The notes under the pieces: model-generated | What the model saw: only the letters and a program-made list of their open reading frames with translations | Told to the model about the DNA's origin: nothing | The model's database searches: none | Origin: Nocardiopsis_B mangrovi | GTDB taxonomy: Bacteria; Actinomycetota; Actinomycetes; Streptosporangiales; Streptosporangiaceae | Length of the DNA stretch: 64,000 nt | NCBI RefSeq assembly: GCF_042653925.1 | Contig: NZ_JBHSFQ010000016.1 | Location: forward strand, 1 to 64,000 | Reading direction: 5' to 3' | Part shown: positions 1 to 12,795 of the stretch, piece after piece | How positions within the stretch are numbered: position 1 is the first letter of the stretch | How the letters are laid out: each line of letters opens with the position of its first letter | Position numbers and translations under genes: made by a program

Positions 1-126
1 GAGGTGCTGTCCAGCGACGGTATGTCCATCGAGATGCGGGACACGGACGAGGATGTCTTCCGTGCGGCGGAAGAACTGGGAATCGACCTGGGTCGGCGCG
101 AGCCGAGCAGTGTCGAAGAGGTCTGA
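1..126 (+). CDS. rpoB: RNA polymerase beta subunit, C-terminal end (partial)
   Basis: The window opens inside a gene whose last 42 codons are in frame from base 1 to a TGA at 124-126. The translation ends EVLSSDGMSIEMRD...EDVFRAAEELGIDL...EEV, the acidic tail typical of actinobacterial RpoB. The beta subunit forms the catalytic centre of RNA polymerase together with beta-prime. The next gene, rpoC, follows after 35 bases, which is the normal rpoBC order and supports the call. Only the extreme C-terminus is present, so no catalytic motif or rifampicin-pocket residue can be checked here. Confidence 0.93.
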   Translation, partial: EVLSSDGMSIEMRDTDEDVFRAAEELGIDLGRREPSSVEEV

Positions 127-161
127 CTTTCCGCGATCTTCAAGAGCAGGGGACGAAATAA

Positions 162-4037
<3,876 letters not shown>

Positions 4038-4076
4038 CACAGATATCACCGGTGGGATCGGAGCGTTGACCTGACG

Positions 4077-4118
4077 ACGGCGGTAGTTCCACCCCAAGTG
4101 GGGTGGAACTACCGCCGT
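4077..4118 (+). terminator. rpoBC terminator hairpin
   Basis: A 19-bp perfect stem (4077-4095 with 4100-4118) closes on the four-base loop AAGT. It starts 40 bases after the rpoC stop. There is no long T tract, as is common in GC-rich actinobacteria. Its strength suggests it ends most rpoBC transcription before the accessory genes. The 4098 in-frame start upstream of the next gene lies inside this hairpin and is therefore unlikely to be used. Confidence 0.85.
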
Positions 4119-4193
4119 TCGTCGTTGACGGTCGGCATACTCGTAGACGGATGGGGACTTGAGCGCTCACGCGCGGTCGGGAGAACGAGAACA

Positions 4194-7100
4194 GTGACGG
4201 ACAACGGGGGAGCGCGGTTCGGGTCGTCCGGTGACGAGAACGAGCCCCGGCAGCAGCAACAGGGCTCGTGGTTCACTCCGGCCGGAGACCGCTCCCACAC
4301 GGAACCGGACGGCCGGGACGGCCAGGACGGGCGGCAGGAGCAGGGCGCACCGGGCGGCGACGCCGCAGGGCGCCCCGCGGGCAGTCCCTTCGGCGGATTC
4401 CCCGCCACGGGCGGGTTCCCGGGGCTGAGCGGTGAGCGGCCGGGTATGGCCGAGCCCTACCCTGCGGCGCTGAGCGGTCTCGGGACACCCGCAACGGGGA
4501 CTACCGACGCGCTTCCGCTGGGCGGCATCGGGTCGCAGACTCCCGAGCAGCAGCCCCAGGCGGGACGCCCCTACGTCCCCGCGGACACCGGGGCGCCGGG
4601 TGCGCCCGGCGGCGACCCGGGCGCTCCCGGCCGCGACCTGGGGGCGGTCCCTCCGGGGTCGCCGACGACCGAACCGTTCGCCGCGGGGCCGTCGTACCCC
4701 GACCCGCTCGCGGGCCCCGCCCGCGGAGACGGCGCGTCCGACCGCCCCGGCGCCGGGTCCGCATGGCCGGAGACCGGCCGGTCCGGGGCTCCGGAGCCGG
4801 GCGACCCCGCAGCGGGCGTGTACCGGATGCCCACGGGCGGCTGGCCGGCGTCCAGCCTCGGCGGAGGCGGCGCCGAACCGCCCGCCGGCGGCACCGGCGG
4901 CTACCCCGGTTTCGGTACCAGCGCGCGGCGCGGTGACCTTCCGGGCGGCCCCGGCGATCCCGAGCGCCCCGGCCGCGACGACCCGGCGGGCACGGGGAGC
5001 GGTACCCACGACCGGCACCCCGGTGCCGGGGCCGGCTGGTCCGACTCGCCCTCCCCCGGATACGGGCACGACCCGTTGGCCCCCCCGTCGGCGTCCCCCG
5101 GAGCCGGCGCCTCCTATGACATCTCCTCGGGCGGTTACGACGCGCCCGAGACCGCGCCTTTCCGGTCCACGGCCGACGCCGACCCCCTCGCCGCACCGAG
5201 AGCGGGAGGCCCCGCCGACCGCGCCGGCGGCGGGCGCCACGAGGCGCAGGGACCCTACGGCGACGACCTCTACCGCGGCACCCCCGCCGCGGGCTCCGGC
5301 GGCTACTCCGATCCCCTTGGACCGGGCGATCAGGGCGCGCGGGCGGGCGATTCCCACCGCGCGCACTCGGACCCCGGCACAGCGGGTTCGGGCGGTCCGG
5401 GCGGCTACTCCGATCCCCCCGGCGCCGGCGGTCCCGGGGCGTGGTTGGGCGATTCCTACCGCGGCGCGTCCGACCCCGGTCAGACCGGCTCGGGCGGCGG
5501 CCATTCGGACGTCTCCGGATCGGGTGATCCGGGGGCGTGGGGCGGTGACGCGTACCGCGGGCCGTCGGACATCGGTTCGGCCGGCCCGGGTGGTACCGGC
5601 GGTTACCCGGACACCCCCGGTTCCGGCCTCCTCGGCGCGGGCGGCCCGTCGGGCACCCCCGCGTGGGACGCGCCCACGGCGCACACCCCCTCGGGCACGG
5701 GCTACAGCGGTGAGCCCTACGGTTCCACCCAGCGCCCGGTTTCCGCCGGCTCCGACTCCCTCTCCGACCCTCTCGCCGACCCCCTCGCGCCGGGCGCGCC
5801 GCGTGCTGGGCGCGACACCCCCGCTGCGCCGGGGCAGGGCCCGGCGGACGGGGCCCGACGCGACCCCGCCACCGAGCCCTGGGCGAGCTCGCCCTCCCAA
5901 GACGGCGCCGGCGCCGGTCGCGGCGACGGGCCGTCGTCCGGCGGTCACCCGGACAGCGGCGCGGACCGCGGCTCCTACCCGGGGCCGGCCCAGGCGCGCT
6001 CCTACGACGCCCCCGGCGGCGACCCGCTGAGCGACCCCTTGGGGGCTCCGCGGGAACGGCCGCTCGGCGACCCCTCCGGCGGCCCGCTCGGCCAGTCCGT
6101 GCCGCAGTGGGGCGACGGCCCGGGTACCTCCGCCGGTCCCGCCTCCACGGGCGGTGACAGTTGGGGAGCCTCGTCGCGTTACGACGGCTCCGACCGCTAT
6201 GGCGACGAGCTCTCGGCGGGCCCACGGTTCTCCCCGGGGGGATTCGAGGAGCGCGGCCCGGGCAGCGAGCCGCTGGCCGACGCGCTCGAGTCGTCCTTCC
6301 GCGGCGCGGGGACGGAACCGAAGGCCCCGGCCGACCGGTGGAGCGGATCCAGGGGCGCCGGCGACGACCCGGCCGCCGCCTACTCCGGGTCCGGCCTGGA
6401 CGGCCCGGCCCCCGCGCCCGACGGCCTCCGGTCCGACGACCCCGAGTCCCCGGCCGGGCCGCGCACCCCGGCGCGTCCCGCCAGTGAGCAGACGGGCGAC
6501 CTGGGCACCGGCAGCGGCAACACGTGGGCGTTCAGCCGCGACGACCCCCGGCTGCCCGCGAGTGTCCGCGAGGCGGCCATCAACGCTCAGCAGAAGCGGC
6601 GCGACGGCTCCCCCGAGCACACCACGCACGACTTCGGGGCGGCGTTCGAGGCACCGAAGCCCCCGGGTTCCGGCCGCGGGCCGGGCGAGGGCGACCCGCT
6701 CGGAGCGGACCCGCTCGGAGGGGACACGGCGTCGAAGCCGTGGGACCGCGTCGGCGACGGCCTCGGCGCGGCTCCCGGCCAGGCGGACTTCGGCCGCCCG
6801 GGATGGGACACCACGGGGGGGCCGGACTACGGCCAGGCCACCCAGGCCATCCCCGCGGTCTCCGATGAGCTGGGCCCCGACCACCGGGCCGGCCGCGACG
6901 ACGCACCCTACGGGGGGTACCGTTCGGGCGCCGCAACGGGCACCGGGCAGGAGCCCGCACCGTGGGGAGCCCCCCGGGAACCGGACCACCTCGACCCGGT
7001 GCACGGGACCCAGGCCATCCCCGCGATCCCCGACGAACTGGGGGGCGGGTACCGTACCGGCGACCCCGGCGGCTACGGCTCCGGGTCCGAACCGGGCGGC

Positions 7101-7976
7101 TACGGCGGGGGAACCGACTTCGGCGACTCCGGGCGTTCCGCGGAGTACGGCCAGAGCCCCTACGGCAGCCCGCTCGCCGACGACGGCCGAGCCGGGTTCG
7201 CCGGCAGCGGCTACGACTCCGGCGTGCAGCCCGCGTACACCGGCGGCCCCGGGGGCGGCTACGAACCGCAGAACGGCCCGGACGCCCCCGGGCGCGGCGG
7301 TTCCGACGACCGGTTCGGCCCGGGCTACGGCCAACCGGGCCCGGAGCAGGGCTACGGCCGCCGGGACGACGGCTATGGCGGCCCGGATGACGGCTATGGC
7401 CGTCCGGACGACGGGTACGGCCGCCCCGAGGACGGGTACGGACGTCCGGCGGACGGCTACGGCCGCCCCGAGGACGGGTACGACGCTCCCGCGGACGGGT
7501 ACGACGCGCCTGGCAACGGGCACGGCGGCCCGGAGCAGGGCTACGGCGGACCGGGCCATGGCGGCGACCCGGGCTACGACGGCCCTTCGGGGCCGCAGGC
7601 CCCGGCCGGCCAGCGGAACCGCCGCGGCCGCGATGCCGTCTCCGACGAGTTCCCCGGGTTCGACGGCCCTCCGGGCGGCGACTCCGGCGGCGACTACCCG
7701 GGCTACGACAACGTCGACTACTGGGGCCCCGAGAACGCTCCGGGCGCCTCGGCGACGCTGTGGCTCGGCATCGCCGGGTTCGTCCCGCTGATCGGCCTGT
7801 TCACCGCCATCGCGGCGCTCGTCGTCGGCTCCGGCGCGCGACGCGCGATCCGCCGGTCCAACGGCGAACTGGAGGGCGGCAACCTCGTCACGATCGGCAC
7901 GGTCCTGGCCTGCATCAGCCTCGGACTGACCGTGGTCGGCGCGATCGGCGGCGTCGTCTCCCTGTTCCTCCTCTAA
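4194..7976 (+). CDS. Giant Pro/Gly/Asp-rich protein with C-terminal DUF4190-like membrane anchor
   Basis: A 1260-residue protein from GTG 4194 (weak site GGGAGAACGAGAACA); earlier in-frame starts fall in the rpoC terminator. Residues 1 to about 1180 are low-complexity and rich in Gly, Pro, Asp, Ser, Tyr and Ala, with no recognisable fold. They contain short repeats such as GGYSDP, DGYGRPEDGYGRP (about 1060-1100) and two copies of QAIPA with a following DELG. The last 76 residues hold two hydrophobic spans, about 1188-1212 and 1231-1258, separated by a basic loop (GARRAIRRSNGELEGGN); this matches the DUF4190 pattern. The long arm is probably cytoplasmic or a disordered wall-facing tail; topology is not settled. 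No function is assigned. A similar design recurs on the minus strand at 37714-39774. Confidence 0.8.
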   Translation: MTDNGGARFGSSGDENEPRQQQQGSWFTPAGDRSHTEPDGRDGQDGRQEQGAPGGDAAGRPAGSPFGGFPATGGFPGLSGERPGMAEPYPAALSGLGTPATGTTDALPLGGIGSQTPEQQPQAGRPYVPADTGAPGAPGGDPGAPGRDLGAVPPGSPTTEPFAAGPSYPDPLAGPARGDGASDRPGAGSAWPETGRSGAPEPGDPAAGVYRMPTGGWPASSLGGGGAEPPAGGTGGYPGFGTSARRGDLPGGPGDPERPGRDDPAGTGSGTHDRHPGAGAGWSDSPSPGYGHDPLAPPSASPGAGASYDISSGGYDAPETAPFRSTADADPLAAPRAGGPADRAGGGRHEAQGPYGDDLYRGTPAAGSGGYSDPLGPGDQGARAGDSHRAHSDPGTAGSGGPGGYSDPPGAGGPGAWLGDSYRGASDPGQTGSGGGHSDVSGSGDPGAWGGDAYRGPSDIGSAGPGGTGGYPDTPGSGLLGAGGPSGTPAWDAPTAHTPSGTGYSGEPYGSTQRPVSAGSDSLSDPLADPLAPGAPRAGRDTPAAPGQGPADGARRDPATEPWASSPSQDGAGAGRGDGPSSGGHPDSGADRGSYPGPAQARSYDAPGGDPLSDPLGAPRERPLGDPSGGPLGQSVPQWGDGPGTSAGPASTGGDSWGASSRYDGSDRYGDELSAGPRFSPGGFEERGPGSEPLADALESSFRGAGTEPKAPADRWSGSRGAGDDPAAAYSGSGLDGPAPAPDGLRSDDPESPAGPRTPARPASEQTGDLGTGSGNTWAFSRDDPRLPASVREAAINAQQKRRDGSPEHTTHDFGAAFEAPKPPGSGRGPGEGDPLGADPLGGDTASKPWDRVGDGLGAAPGQADFGRPGWDTTGGPDYGQATQAIPAVSDELGPDHRAGRDDAPYGGYRSGAATGTGQEPAPWGAPREPDHLDPVHGTQAIPAIPDELGGGYRTGDPGGYGSGSEPGGYGGGTDFGDSGRSAEYGQSPYGSPLADDGRAGFAGSGYDSGVQPAYTGGPGGGYEPQNGPDAPGRGGSDDRFGPGYGQPGPEQGYGRRDDGYGGPDDGYGRPDDGYGRPEDGYGRPADGYGRPEDGYDAPADGYDAPGNGHGGPEQGYGGPGHGGDPGYDGPSGPQAPAGQRNRRGRDAVSDEFPGFDGPPGGDSGGDYPGYDNVDYWGPENAPGASATLWLGIAGFVPLIGLFTAIAALVVGSGARRAIRRSNGELEGGNLVTIGTVLACISLGLTVVGAIGGVVSLFLL

Positions 7977-7998
7977 CGGACACCTCCCGAGGGACACC

Positions 7999-8034
7999 GT
8001 GTGCCCGGTACGGCTCCGGCCGTACCGGGCACAC
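7999..8034 (+). terminator. Terminator after the DUF4190-like gene
   Basis: A 16-bp perfect stem (7999-8014 with 8019-8034) closes on the loop TCCG, 22 bases after the stop codon of the giant membrane protein. It separates that gene from the ABC transporter gene. The following bases are GCGTTC, so there is only a weak T tract. Confidence 0.8.
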
Positions 8035-8308
8035 GCGTTCTGCGGCGGCTGTAGCCCTCGGGCCGGCGGACCCGCGGGGAGCCGCGCCGGGCGGGCGGCG
8101 GGTTCCTCGTTTGTGGCCTGTGATCGTGTGGTGCGGGTGGCCGGGGGAGGTGTGGCGCGGGGGTGCGGGGGCGGGGTGATGTGGTCCGGTACTTAACCGG
8201 GGGACTCGGAGTCGCCGGGAGCGGACCGTGGGGGGCATCGGGGGAGGGGCGGCGCGACCGGGGTGGGATTCGGGCGGATACGGTCGCGACCCAACCCCGC
8301 CACCCCCG

Positions 8309-8337
8309 GTGACGCCCTGTCATCGCACGCCTACACT
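8309..8337 (+). promoter_or_regulatory. Candidate promoter of the ABC transporter gene
   Basis: GTGACG at 8309-8314 and TACACT at 8332-8337 are separated by 17 bases. The predicted transcription start is near 8344, leaving about 50 bases of leader before the ATG at 8396. The -10 is close to the TANNNT consensus of housekeeping sigma factors; the -35 is partial. Confidence 0.5.
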
Positions 8338-8395
8338 CTCCATCGTCGTCCTCGAACGTGTGTTCCCCGTCCCCGGACATGCCACTGGAGTCCGT

Positions 8396-10339
8396 ATGCG
8401 CCTGCGCCGCCGCACCGCCCGACCCGCACCGGAACAGCCCGAAGTCAAAGCGAGCCGCTACAACCCCTGGGTCCATGAACTGGAGGCCGCGTCCTTCTGG
8501 GTGGTCGCCACCCGCCTGCCCGCGATGATCGCCCTCGCTCTAGGGCGGGCCTGGCGCGCCAGCCGTATCGACACCCTCGCCACCGTCGGGCTGAACCTGG
8601 GGGCCGGGGTGGCGAGCGCCGCCGGCCTGCTGGCGGTGTCCGGTGTCCTGGAGGAGCTGTTCGCCGCGGGCCCCACCCCCGATCGCGTGCGCGACGCGCT
8701 GCCCGCTCTCCTGGTCGTCGCCGGCGCGGCCCTGGTCCGCGGCGCCCTCAGCGCGGCCGCCGGATGGGCCCAGGCCCGGCTGGAGCCGCAGGTGGAGCGG
8801 GCGGCCGAGCTGGAGCTGTTCGACCTCACATCGCGCATGCGCCTGGAAGCCTTTGACGACTCCGACCTCGCCGACGCGATGTACCGGGCCCGCGACCGCG
8901 GTGTCGGGGAGGTCGCGCGCACGGTGACGTGCGCCATCGACATCCTCAACGGGGTGATCAGCCTGCTGGCCGTCGCCGGGGTGCTGACCGTGCTGCACCC
9001 GCTGCTGCTGGGGCTGCTCGTGCTCACGGTCGTGCCCGACGGCTGGGCCGCGGCCCGCGCCGCCCGGCTGCGCTACACCCGGATCCGGGAACTCACCACC
9101 ACCCGGCGCCGCCAGTACATCATCGGCGCCCTGCTGGCCGAACGCCAGTCGGCGGCCGAGCTGCGCTCCTACAACATGCGGACCTTCCTGCTGGCGGAAT
9201 ACACCACCATCGCCGACCACGTCCGCGCCGTGCTGCTGGCGGTCGCCCTGCGCCAGACCCGGGTACGCGTCGCCGGCGACGCAGCGGGCGGGATCGCCGC
9301 GGTCGCCACCTACTGCGCGCTCGGGGTGCTGCTGCTGTCGGGCAGCATGCCGCTGGCGGTGGCCGGGACCGCCGTCCTGGCGATCCGCCAGGGGCAGGGC
9401 TCGCTCGCCCAGCTGCTGTACTCGGTGAACTTCTGCTACGAGTCCGCGCTGTTCTTCAACGACTTCCTGGAGTTCTGCCACCAGGCCCGCACCCGCCTGC
9501 CCGCACCGTCGTCCGGCGTGGACCCCGGTGAGCTGCGCGAGCTCACCGCCCGCGGCGTGGTCTTCGCCTACCCCGGCGACGAGGAGCGGCCCGTGCTGCG
9601 CGGGGTGGACATCGTCCTCCGCAAGGGGGAGATCGTCGCGCTGGTCGGCGAGAACGGCTCCGGCAAGAGCACCCTCGCGCGGCTCCTGGCCGGCCTCTAC
9701 CTCCCGCACCAGGGCACCATCGCCTGGAACGGGACCGACACCGCGGACCTCGACCCCGAGAAGCTGCGCGACCGGATCGGGCTGATCAGCCAGGACTACA
9801 CCCAGTGGCCGCTGTCCGCGCGCCGCAACATCACCATGTCGGCCGACTCCGACGACGGCCGCCTGCTGCGCGCCATGCGGCTCAGCGGCGCCGACGCCGT
9901 GGTCGGCGAGCTGGAGGACGGCCTGGACACCCTCCTGGACAAGAGGTTCGTCGGCGGCGCCGACCTGTCGGGCGGCCAGAAGCAGCGCATCGCAGCGGCC
10001 CGCGGCCTCTACCGCCGCGCCGACCTCGTGATCGCCGACGAGCCGACGGCGGCGCTGGACGCCAAGGCCGAGAAGCGGCTGTTCGACACCCTGCACGCCG
10101 CCGCGCAGGACACCACCGTCCTGCTCATCACGCACCGCCTGGCCTCGGTCCGCATGGCCGACCGGATCTACGTTCTGGACCACGGGCGGGTGATCGAGCA
10201 CGGCACCCACGACGAGCTGATGGCCATCGCCGACGGCCGCTACCGCGACCTGTTCAGCCTCCAGGCCGACGCCTACACCGGCATCGCCGGCAGGGCCGAG
10301 CCCCCCGACCCCGCCCTCCCCGGCGCCGCGGCGGGCTGA
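8396..10339 (+). CDS. ABC exporter half-transporter (TMD-NBD fusion)
   Basis: A 647-residue ABC half-transporter from ATG 8396, which follows CTGGAG; a further upstream in-frame start would add 56 Pro-rich residues without a ribosome site. The N-terminal half carries the exporter-type membrane domain. The ATPase domain follows from about residue 380, with Walker A GENGSGKST near 418, signature LSGGQKQR near 524, Walker B LVIADEPTAALD and the H-loop LLITHRLAS. Such proteins work as dimers to export small molecules, lipids or peptides. The substrate cannot be told from sequence, and no partner half-transporter or maturation gene lies beside it. It is alone between terminators and converges on the DUF418 gene. 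Confidence 0.88.
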   Translation: MRLRRRTARPAPEQPEVKASRYNPWVHELEAASFWVVATRLPAMIALALGRAWRASRIDTLATVGLNLGAGVASAAGLLAVSGVLEELFAAGPTPDRVRDALPALLVVAGAALVRGALSAAAGWAQARLEPQVERAAELELFDLTSRMRLEAFDDSDLADAMYRARDRGVGEVARTVTCAIDILNGVISLLAVAGVLTVLHPLLLGLLVLTVVPDGWAAARAARLRYTRIRELTTTRRRQYIIGALLAERQSAAELRSYNMRTFLLAEYTTIADHVRAVLLAVALRQTRVRVAGDAAGGIAAVATYCALGVLLLSGSMPLAVAGTAVLAIRQGQGSLAQLLYSVNFCYESALFFNDFLEFCHQARTRLPAPSSGVDPGELRELTARGVVFAYPGDEERPVLRGVDIVLRKGEIVALVGENGSGKSTLARLLAGLYLPHQGTIAWNGTDTADLDPEKLRDRIGLISQDYTQWPLSARRNITMSADSDDGRLLRAMRLSGADAVVGELEDGLDTLLDKRFVGGADLSGGQKQRIAAARGLYRRADLVIADEPTAALDAKAEKRLFDTLHAAAQDTTVLLITHRLASVRMADRIYVLDHGRVIEHGTHDELMAIADGRYRDLFSLQADAYTGIAGRAEPPDPALPGAAAG

Positions 10340-10374
10340 CCGCGGGCCCGTGCGGGTACGGCCCCGGGCCGGCC

Positions 10375-10414
10375 GTGCGTGTTCCCGCCGCCCCCGTGAC
10401 GCGGGAGCACGCAC
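10375..10414. terminator. Bidirectional terminator between convergent genes
   Basis: A 14-bp stem (10375-10388 with 10401-10414, one G-T wobble) with a 12-base loop lies between the 3-prime ends of the ABC transporter (+) and the DUF418 gene (-). Its position suggests it serves both strands. Confidence 0.7.
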
Positions 10415-10427
10415 GCGCCCCGGCCGG

Positions 10428-11678
10428 TCAGCCCCGGCGGCCGTAGGCGAGCCGGCGCAGGAGCACCTCGGCGGGGCCGCGGAGGGACCGGCGGTGCATC
10501 AGGTAGGCGGCGACGACCGTGGCCAGCCAGACGCCGACCGCGCATCCGGCGGCGGTGAACGCGGTGCTGCCGGAGGACGACCCGCCCAGCGCGAGGGCGT
10601 ACGGCGACACCAGCACGAGCCATGCCGCGGACTGCACCAGGTAGCCGCTCAGGGAGCGCTGCCCCAGTGCGGTCAGCGCGTCGACGACCACACCCGGCCG
10701 CCCGGCCGCGTGCCGCTTCGACAGCGCCAGGGCGATCAGCCCGAACAGCGCCACATAGCCGATCCCGCCGAACTGGCCGGACGCCTCGTACAGGAGCTTG
10801 ATCGTGCCGGCCGCGGCCACGTCGGCGTGCAGCCATCCGGCGCTGAACAGGCCCATCGGCAGGCCGCCGGCGACTCCGATGCCGATGCCCGCGGTGGCGG
10901 TCCACAGCAGCAGCCGCCGGTGGGCGGCGGGGTCCTCCAGGATCCGGCGGCGGGCGGCCCACGCGCCCAGCCAGACGACGAGGATGACCCCCGAGATGTA
11001 GAGCGTGTGGGTCGGCCACTCACTGAGGCGGGCCGCGACGGAGGCGGCGTAGGTGGACGCCTCCATGGACGGCCAGCCGGTGGCGATCTCGCGGATGGGC
11101 ATGACGGCCGGCACGTCGGAGGAGGCGGCGACGGTCCACCAGGCCCATGCGGTGAACGCCAGGACGTAGGCGGCCTGCAGGCCCCAGATCCACAGGATGA
11201 TGCGGTGCACGCGCTCCCGGCGGCCGAGGAGCAGGAGCGCGAAGACGATCCCGACGATCCCATAAGCGCCGAGGATGTCACCGGAATTGAGCAGCAGCCC
11301 GTGGGCCAGACCGAAGACGAGCAGCCACGCGCTGCGCCGCAGCAGCGCCGCGCGGCCCGCGCCGGATCCGCCGGCCGCCGCGTCCCGCCTGCGGGCGAGC
11401 TGGACCAGCCCGTAGCCGAGCAGGAAGGCGAACATCGGGTAGCCGCGTGCGTGGACGAACACGAACATGAAGACGTTGAGGACGCGCTCAAGGCCCTGTG
11501 GCGCCGGCTCGATGCCGGGTGCGGCGAGGAAGAAGGCCCCGGCGCAGTTGGCCAGCGCGATGAGCAGCAGCACGGCGCCGCGGGCGAGGTCGGGCGCGAG
11601 TGCCCGCTGCGCCCGCGGCACGGGGCCCTCGGCCCCGGTTCCGGGGCGCGGGGCGTGGATGTGGTCGTCGACGGACAC
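10428..11678 (-). CDS. DUF418 (YeiB-like) multi-span membrane protein
   Basis: A 416-residue hydrophobic protein. The N-terminal block DLARGAVLLLIALAN, the segment RGYPMFAFLLGYGLVQL and the C-terminal block RSLSGYLVQSAAW...RRSLRGPAEVLLRRL follow the DUF418 family pattern, also called YeiB-like. The family is predicted to be a polytopic inner-membrane protein of unknown transport or acyl-transfer role. The GTG/ATG choice is settled by the charged N-terminus MSVDDHIHAPRP, which precedes the first span. It diverges from a TetR-family gene 114 bases away, a layout that usually means the regulator controls this gene. Substrate unknown. Confidence 0.85.
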   Translation of the reverse strand: MSVDDHIHAPRPGTGAEGPVPRAQRALAPDLARGAVLLLIALANCAGAFFLAAPGIEPAPQGLERVLNVFMFVFVHARGYPMFAFLLGYGLVQLARRRDAAAGGSGAGRAALLRRSAWLLVFGLAHGLLLNSGDILGAYGIVGIVFALLLLGRRERVHRIILWIWGLQAAYVLAFTAWAWWTVAASSDVPAVMPIREIATGWPSMEASTYAASVAARLSEWPTHTLYISGVILVVWLGAWAARRRILEDPAAHRRLLLWTATAGIGIGVAGGLPMGLFSAGWLHADVAAAGTIKLLYEASGQFGGIGYVALFGLIALALSKRHAAGRPGVVVDALTALGQRSLSGYLVQSAAWLVLVSPYALALGGSSSGSTAFTAAGCAVGVWLATVVAAYLMHRRSLRGPAEVLLRRLAYGRRG

Positions 11679-11700
11679 GGGTCCCCCTGTCGGTTGGTGG

Positions 11701-11712
11701 CATTAATTTATG
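11701..11712. promoter_or_regulatory. AT-rich imperfect palindrome in the DUF418/TetR divergent region
   Basis: CATTAATTTATG matches its reverse complement at 10 of 12 positions and is the only AT-rich patch in a very GC-rich gap. On the minus strand, TTGCGT and TAAATT (17-base spacing) overlap it as a possible DUF418 promoter. It is a candidate TetR-family operator; only one copy is seen. Confidence 0.4.
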
Positions 11713-11780
11713 AGCGAAACTAAGGTAACGCAAGCGGGGGAGGCCGACGTACGGCGAGAAGGGACCCGTGGCCGGCGCGG

Positions 11781-11786
11781 TAGCGT
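11781..11786 (+). promoter_or_regulatory. -10 element placing TetR mRNA start at or near its ATG
   Basis: TAGCGT at 11781-11786 is followed by only six bases before the ATG at 11793, and no ribosome-binding sequence is present. This spacing is what leaderless actinobacterial transcripts show, so the mRNA probably begins at the start codon. Confidence 0.5.
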
Positions 11787-11792
11787 GTACGC

Positions 11793-12581
11793 ATGGCCCA
11801 CGAGGATGTGCCCGCCGAGCTGGGGCGGCTGTGGCGGCTGCCGGCGGCGGCCCCGGTCGGCCGCCCCGCGGAACTCGGCGTCGACCGCATCGTCGGCGCG
11901 GGCATCGCCGTGGCCGACCGCGAGGGCCTTGCGGGGGTGTCGCTCGCGAAGGTCGCCAAGGAGCTGGGCTACACCGCGATGTCGCTCTACCGCCACGTCG
12001 GGTCGAAGGACGAGCTGTTCGTCCTCATGGGAGACGCGGCGGAGGGCGCGCCGCCCGCGTTCGGCCCCGGACCCGTCGAATGGCGCGACGGTGCGCGGCG
12101 GTGGGCCGCCGTGCTGCGGGAGCGGTTCCTGCGCCATCCCTGGCTGGCCGACCTGCCGGTCCCCGGGCCGCCGAGCGGCCCCAACGCGGTCGCCTGGCTC
12201 GACGCCGGACTGCGCGTCCTGCGCGACACCGGGCTCGGCTGGGGCGACAAGGTGGGCATCGTGTCCGTGCTCTCCGGCTACGTGCGCACCATGAGCTCGA
12301 TGGCCCGGCAGATGGAGGAGGGCCGGCGGGGGACCGGCCTCGACCAGGCGCAGGTCGAGCGGGACTACGGCAGGTCGCTCCTCGGACTCGTCGACCCGGA
12401 CCGCTTCCCCGACGCCGCGGCCCTCTTCGCCTCGGGCGTCTTCGAGACCGCCCCGGAGGCGCCCCCCGAGCCGGCCGACGGGCCCGGCGACCACGACTTC
12501 GCCTTCGGCCTCGAACTCATCCTCGACGGCGTTGCCGCGGCGGTCCGGGCGTCGGTCCCGCCCGTTTCCCCGGCGCCCTGA
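11793..12581 (+). CDS. TetR-family transcriptional regulator
   Basis: A 262-residue regulator. The helix-turn-helix lies at about residues 28-75: IVGAGIAVADREGLAGVSLAKVAKELGY followed by TAMSLYRHVGSKDEL, the usual TetR recognition helix and the start of helix 4. The remainder is the ligand-binding and dimer domain, of the type seen in TetR class regulators with a C-terminal TetR_C-like fold. The gene is divergent from the DUF418 membrane protein gene and is likely its repressor. The ATG has no ribosome site and appears leaderless. The inducer is unknown. Confidence 0.88.
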   Translation: MAHEDVPAELGRLWRLPAAAPVGRPAELGVDRIVGAGIAVADREGLAGVSLAKVAKELGYTAMSLYRHVGSKDELFVLMGDAAEGAPPAFGPGPVEWRDGARRWAAVLRERFLRHPWLADLPVPGPPSGPNAVAWLDAGLRVLRDTGLGWGDKVGIVSVLSGYVRTMSSMARQMEEGRRGTGLDQAQVERDYGRSLLGLVDPDRFPDAAALFASGVFETAPEAPPEPADGPGDHDFAFGLELILDGVAAAVRASVPPVSPAP

Positions 12582-12795
12582 ATCGCGCCGCGCACCCATG
12601 GGGCGCGTGAGGTGGATTCCGCGATTCGTGGCCGAATCCGGCCGGTGGTACGCGGAACGGGTTCAGTGGCTGCGGGCGTCAAAGGACCGATGATGTATTC
12701 GACGAAATGTCATAGGCCATCGGCTCGCTGACCTCCCCGCCTGCCCGATCAATTCGATCCCGGACCGTCCCCCACCCAGGATTGCGAATTCCATC

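Larger units (their letters stand above)
7977..8395. other. Intergenic region between DUF4190-like gene and ABC transporter
   Basis: This 419-base gap holds the terminator at 7999-8034, a G-run patch at 8143-8176 (GGGGG, GGGGG, GGGGG, GGGG with loops of 11, 3 and 1 bases) that could fold as a G-quadruplex, and a promoter-like pair before the transporter gene. No convincing open reading frame is seen. Confidence 0.6.

Noticed and set aside
4098..4193. Upstream start for the DUF4190-like protein
   Set aside because: It lies inside the rpoC terminator hairpin, and the extra 32 residues resemble nothing.
4167..7997. A 1276-codon minus-strand frame opposite the DUF4190-like gene
   Set aside because: It is the antisense shadow of a repetitive GC-rich gene, with Arg/Ala/Gly/Val-rich sequence and no ribosome site.
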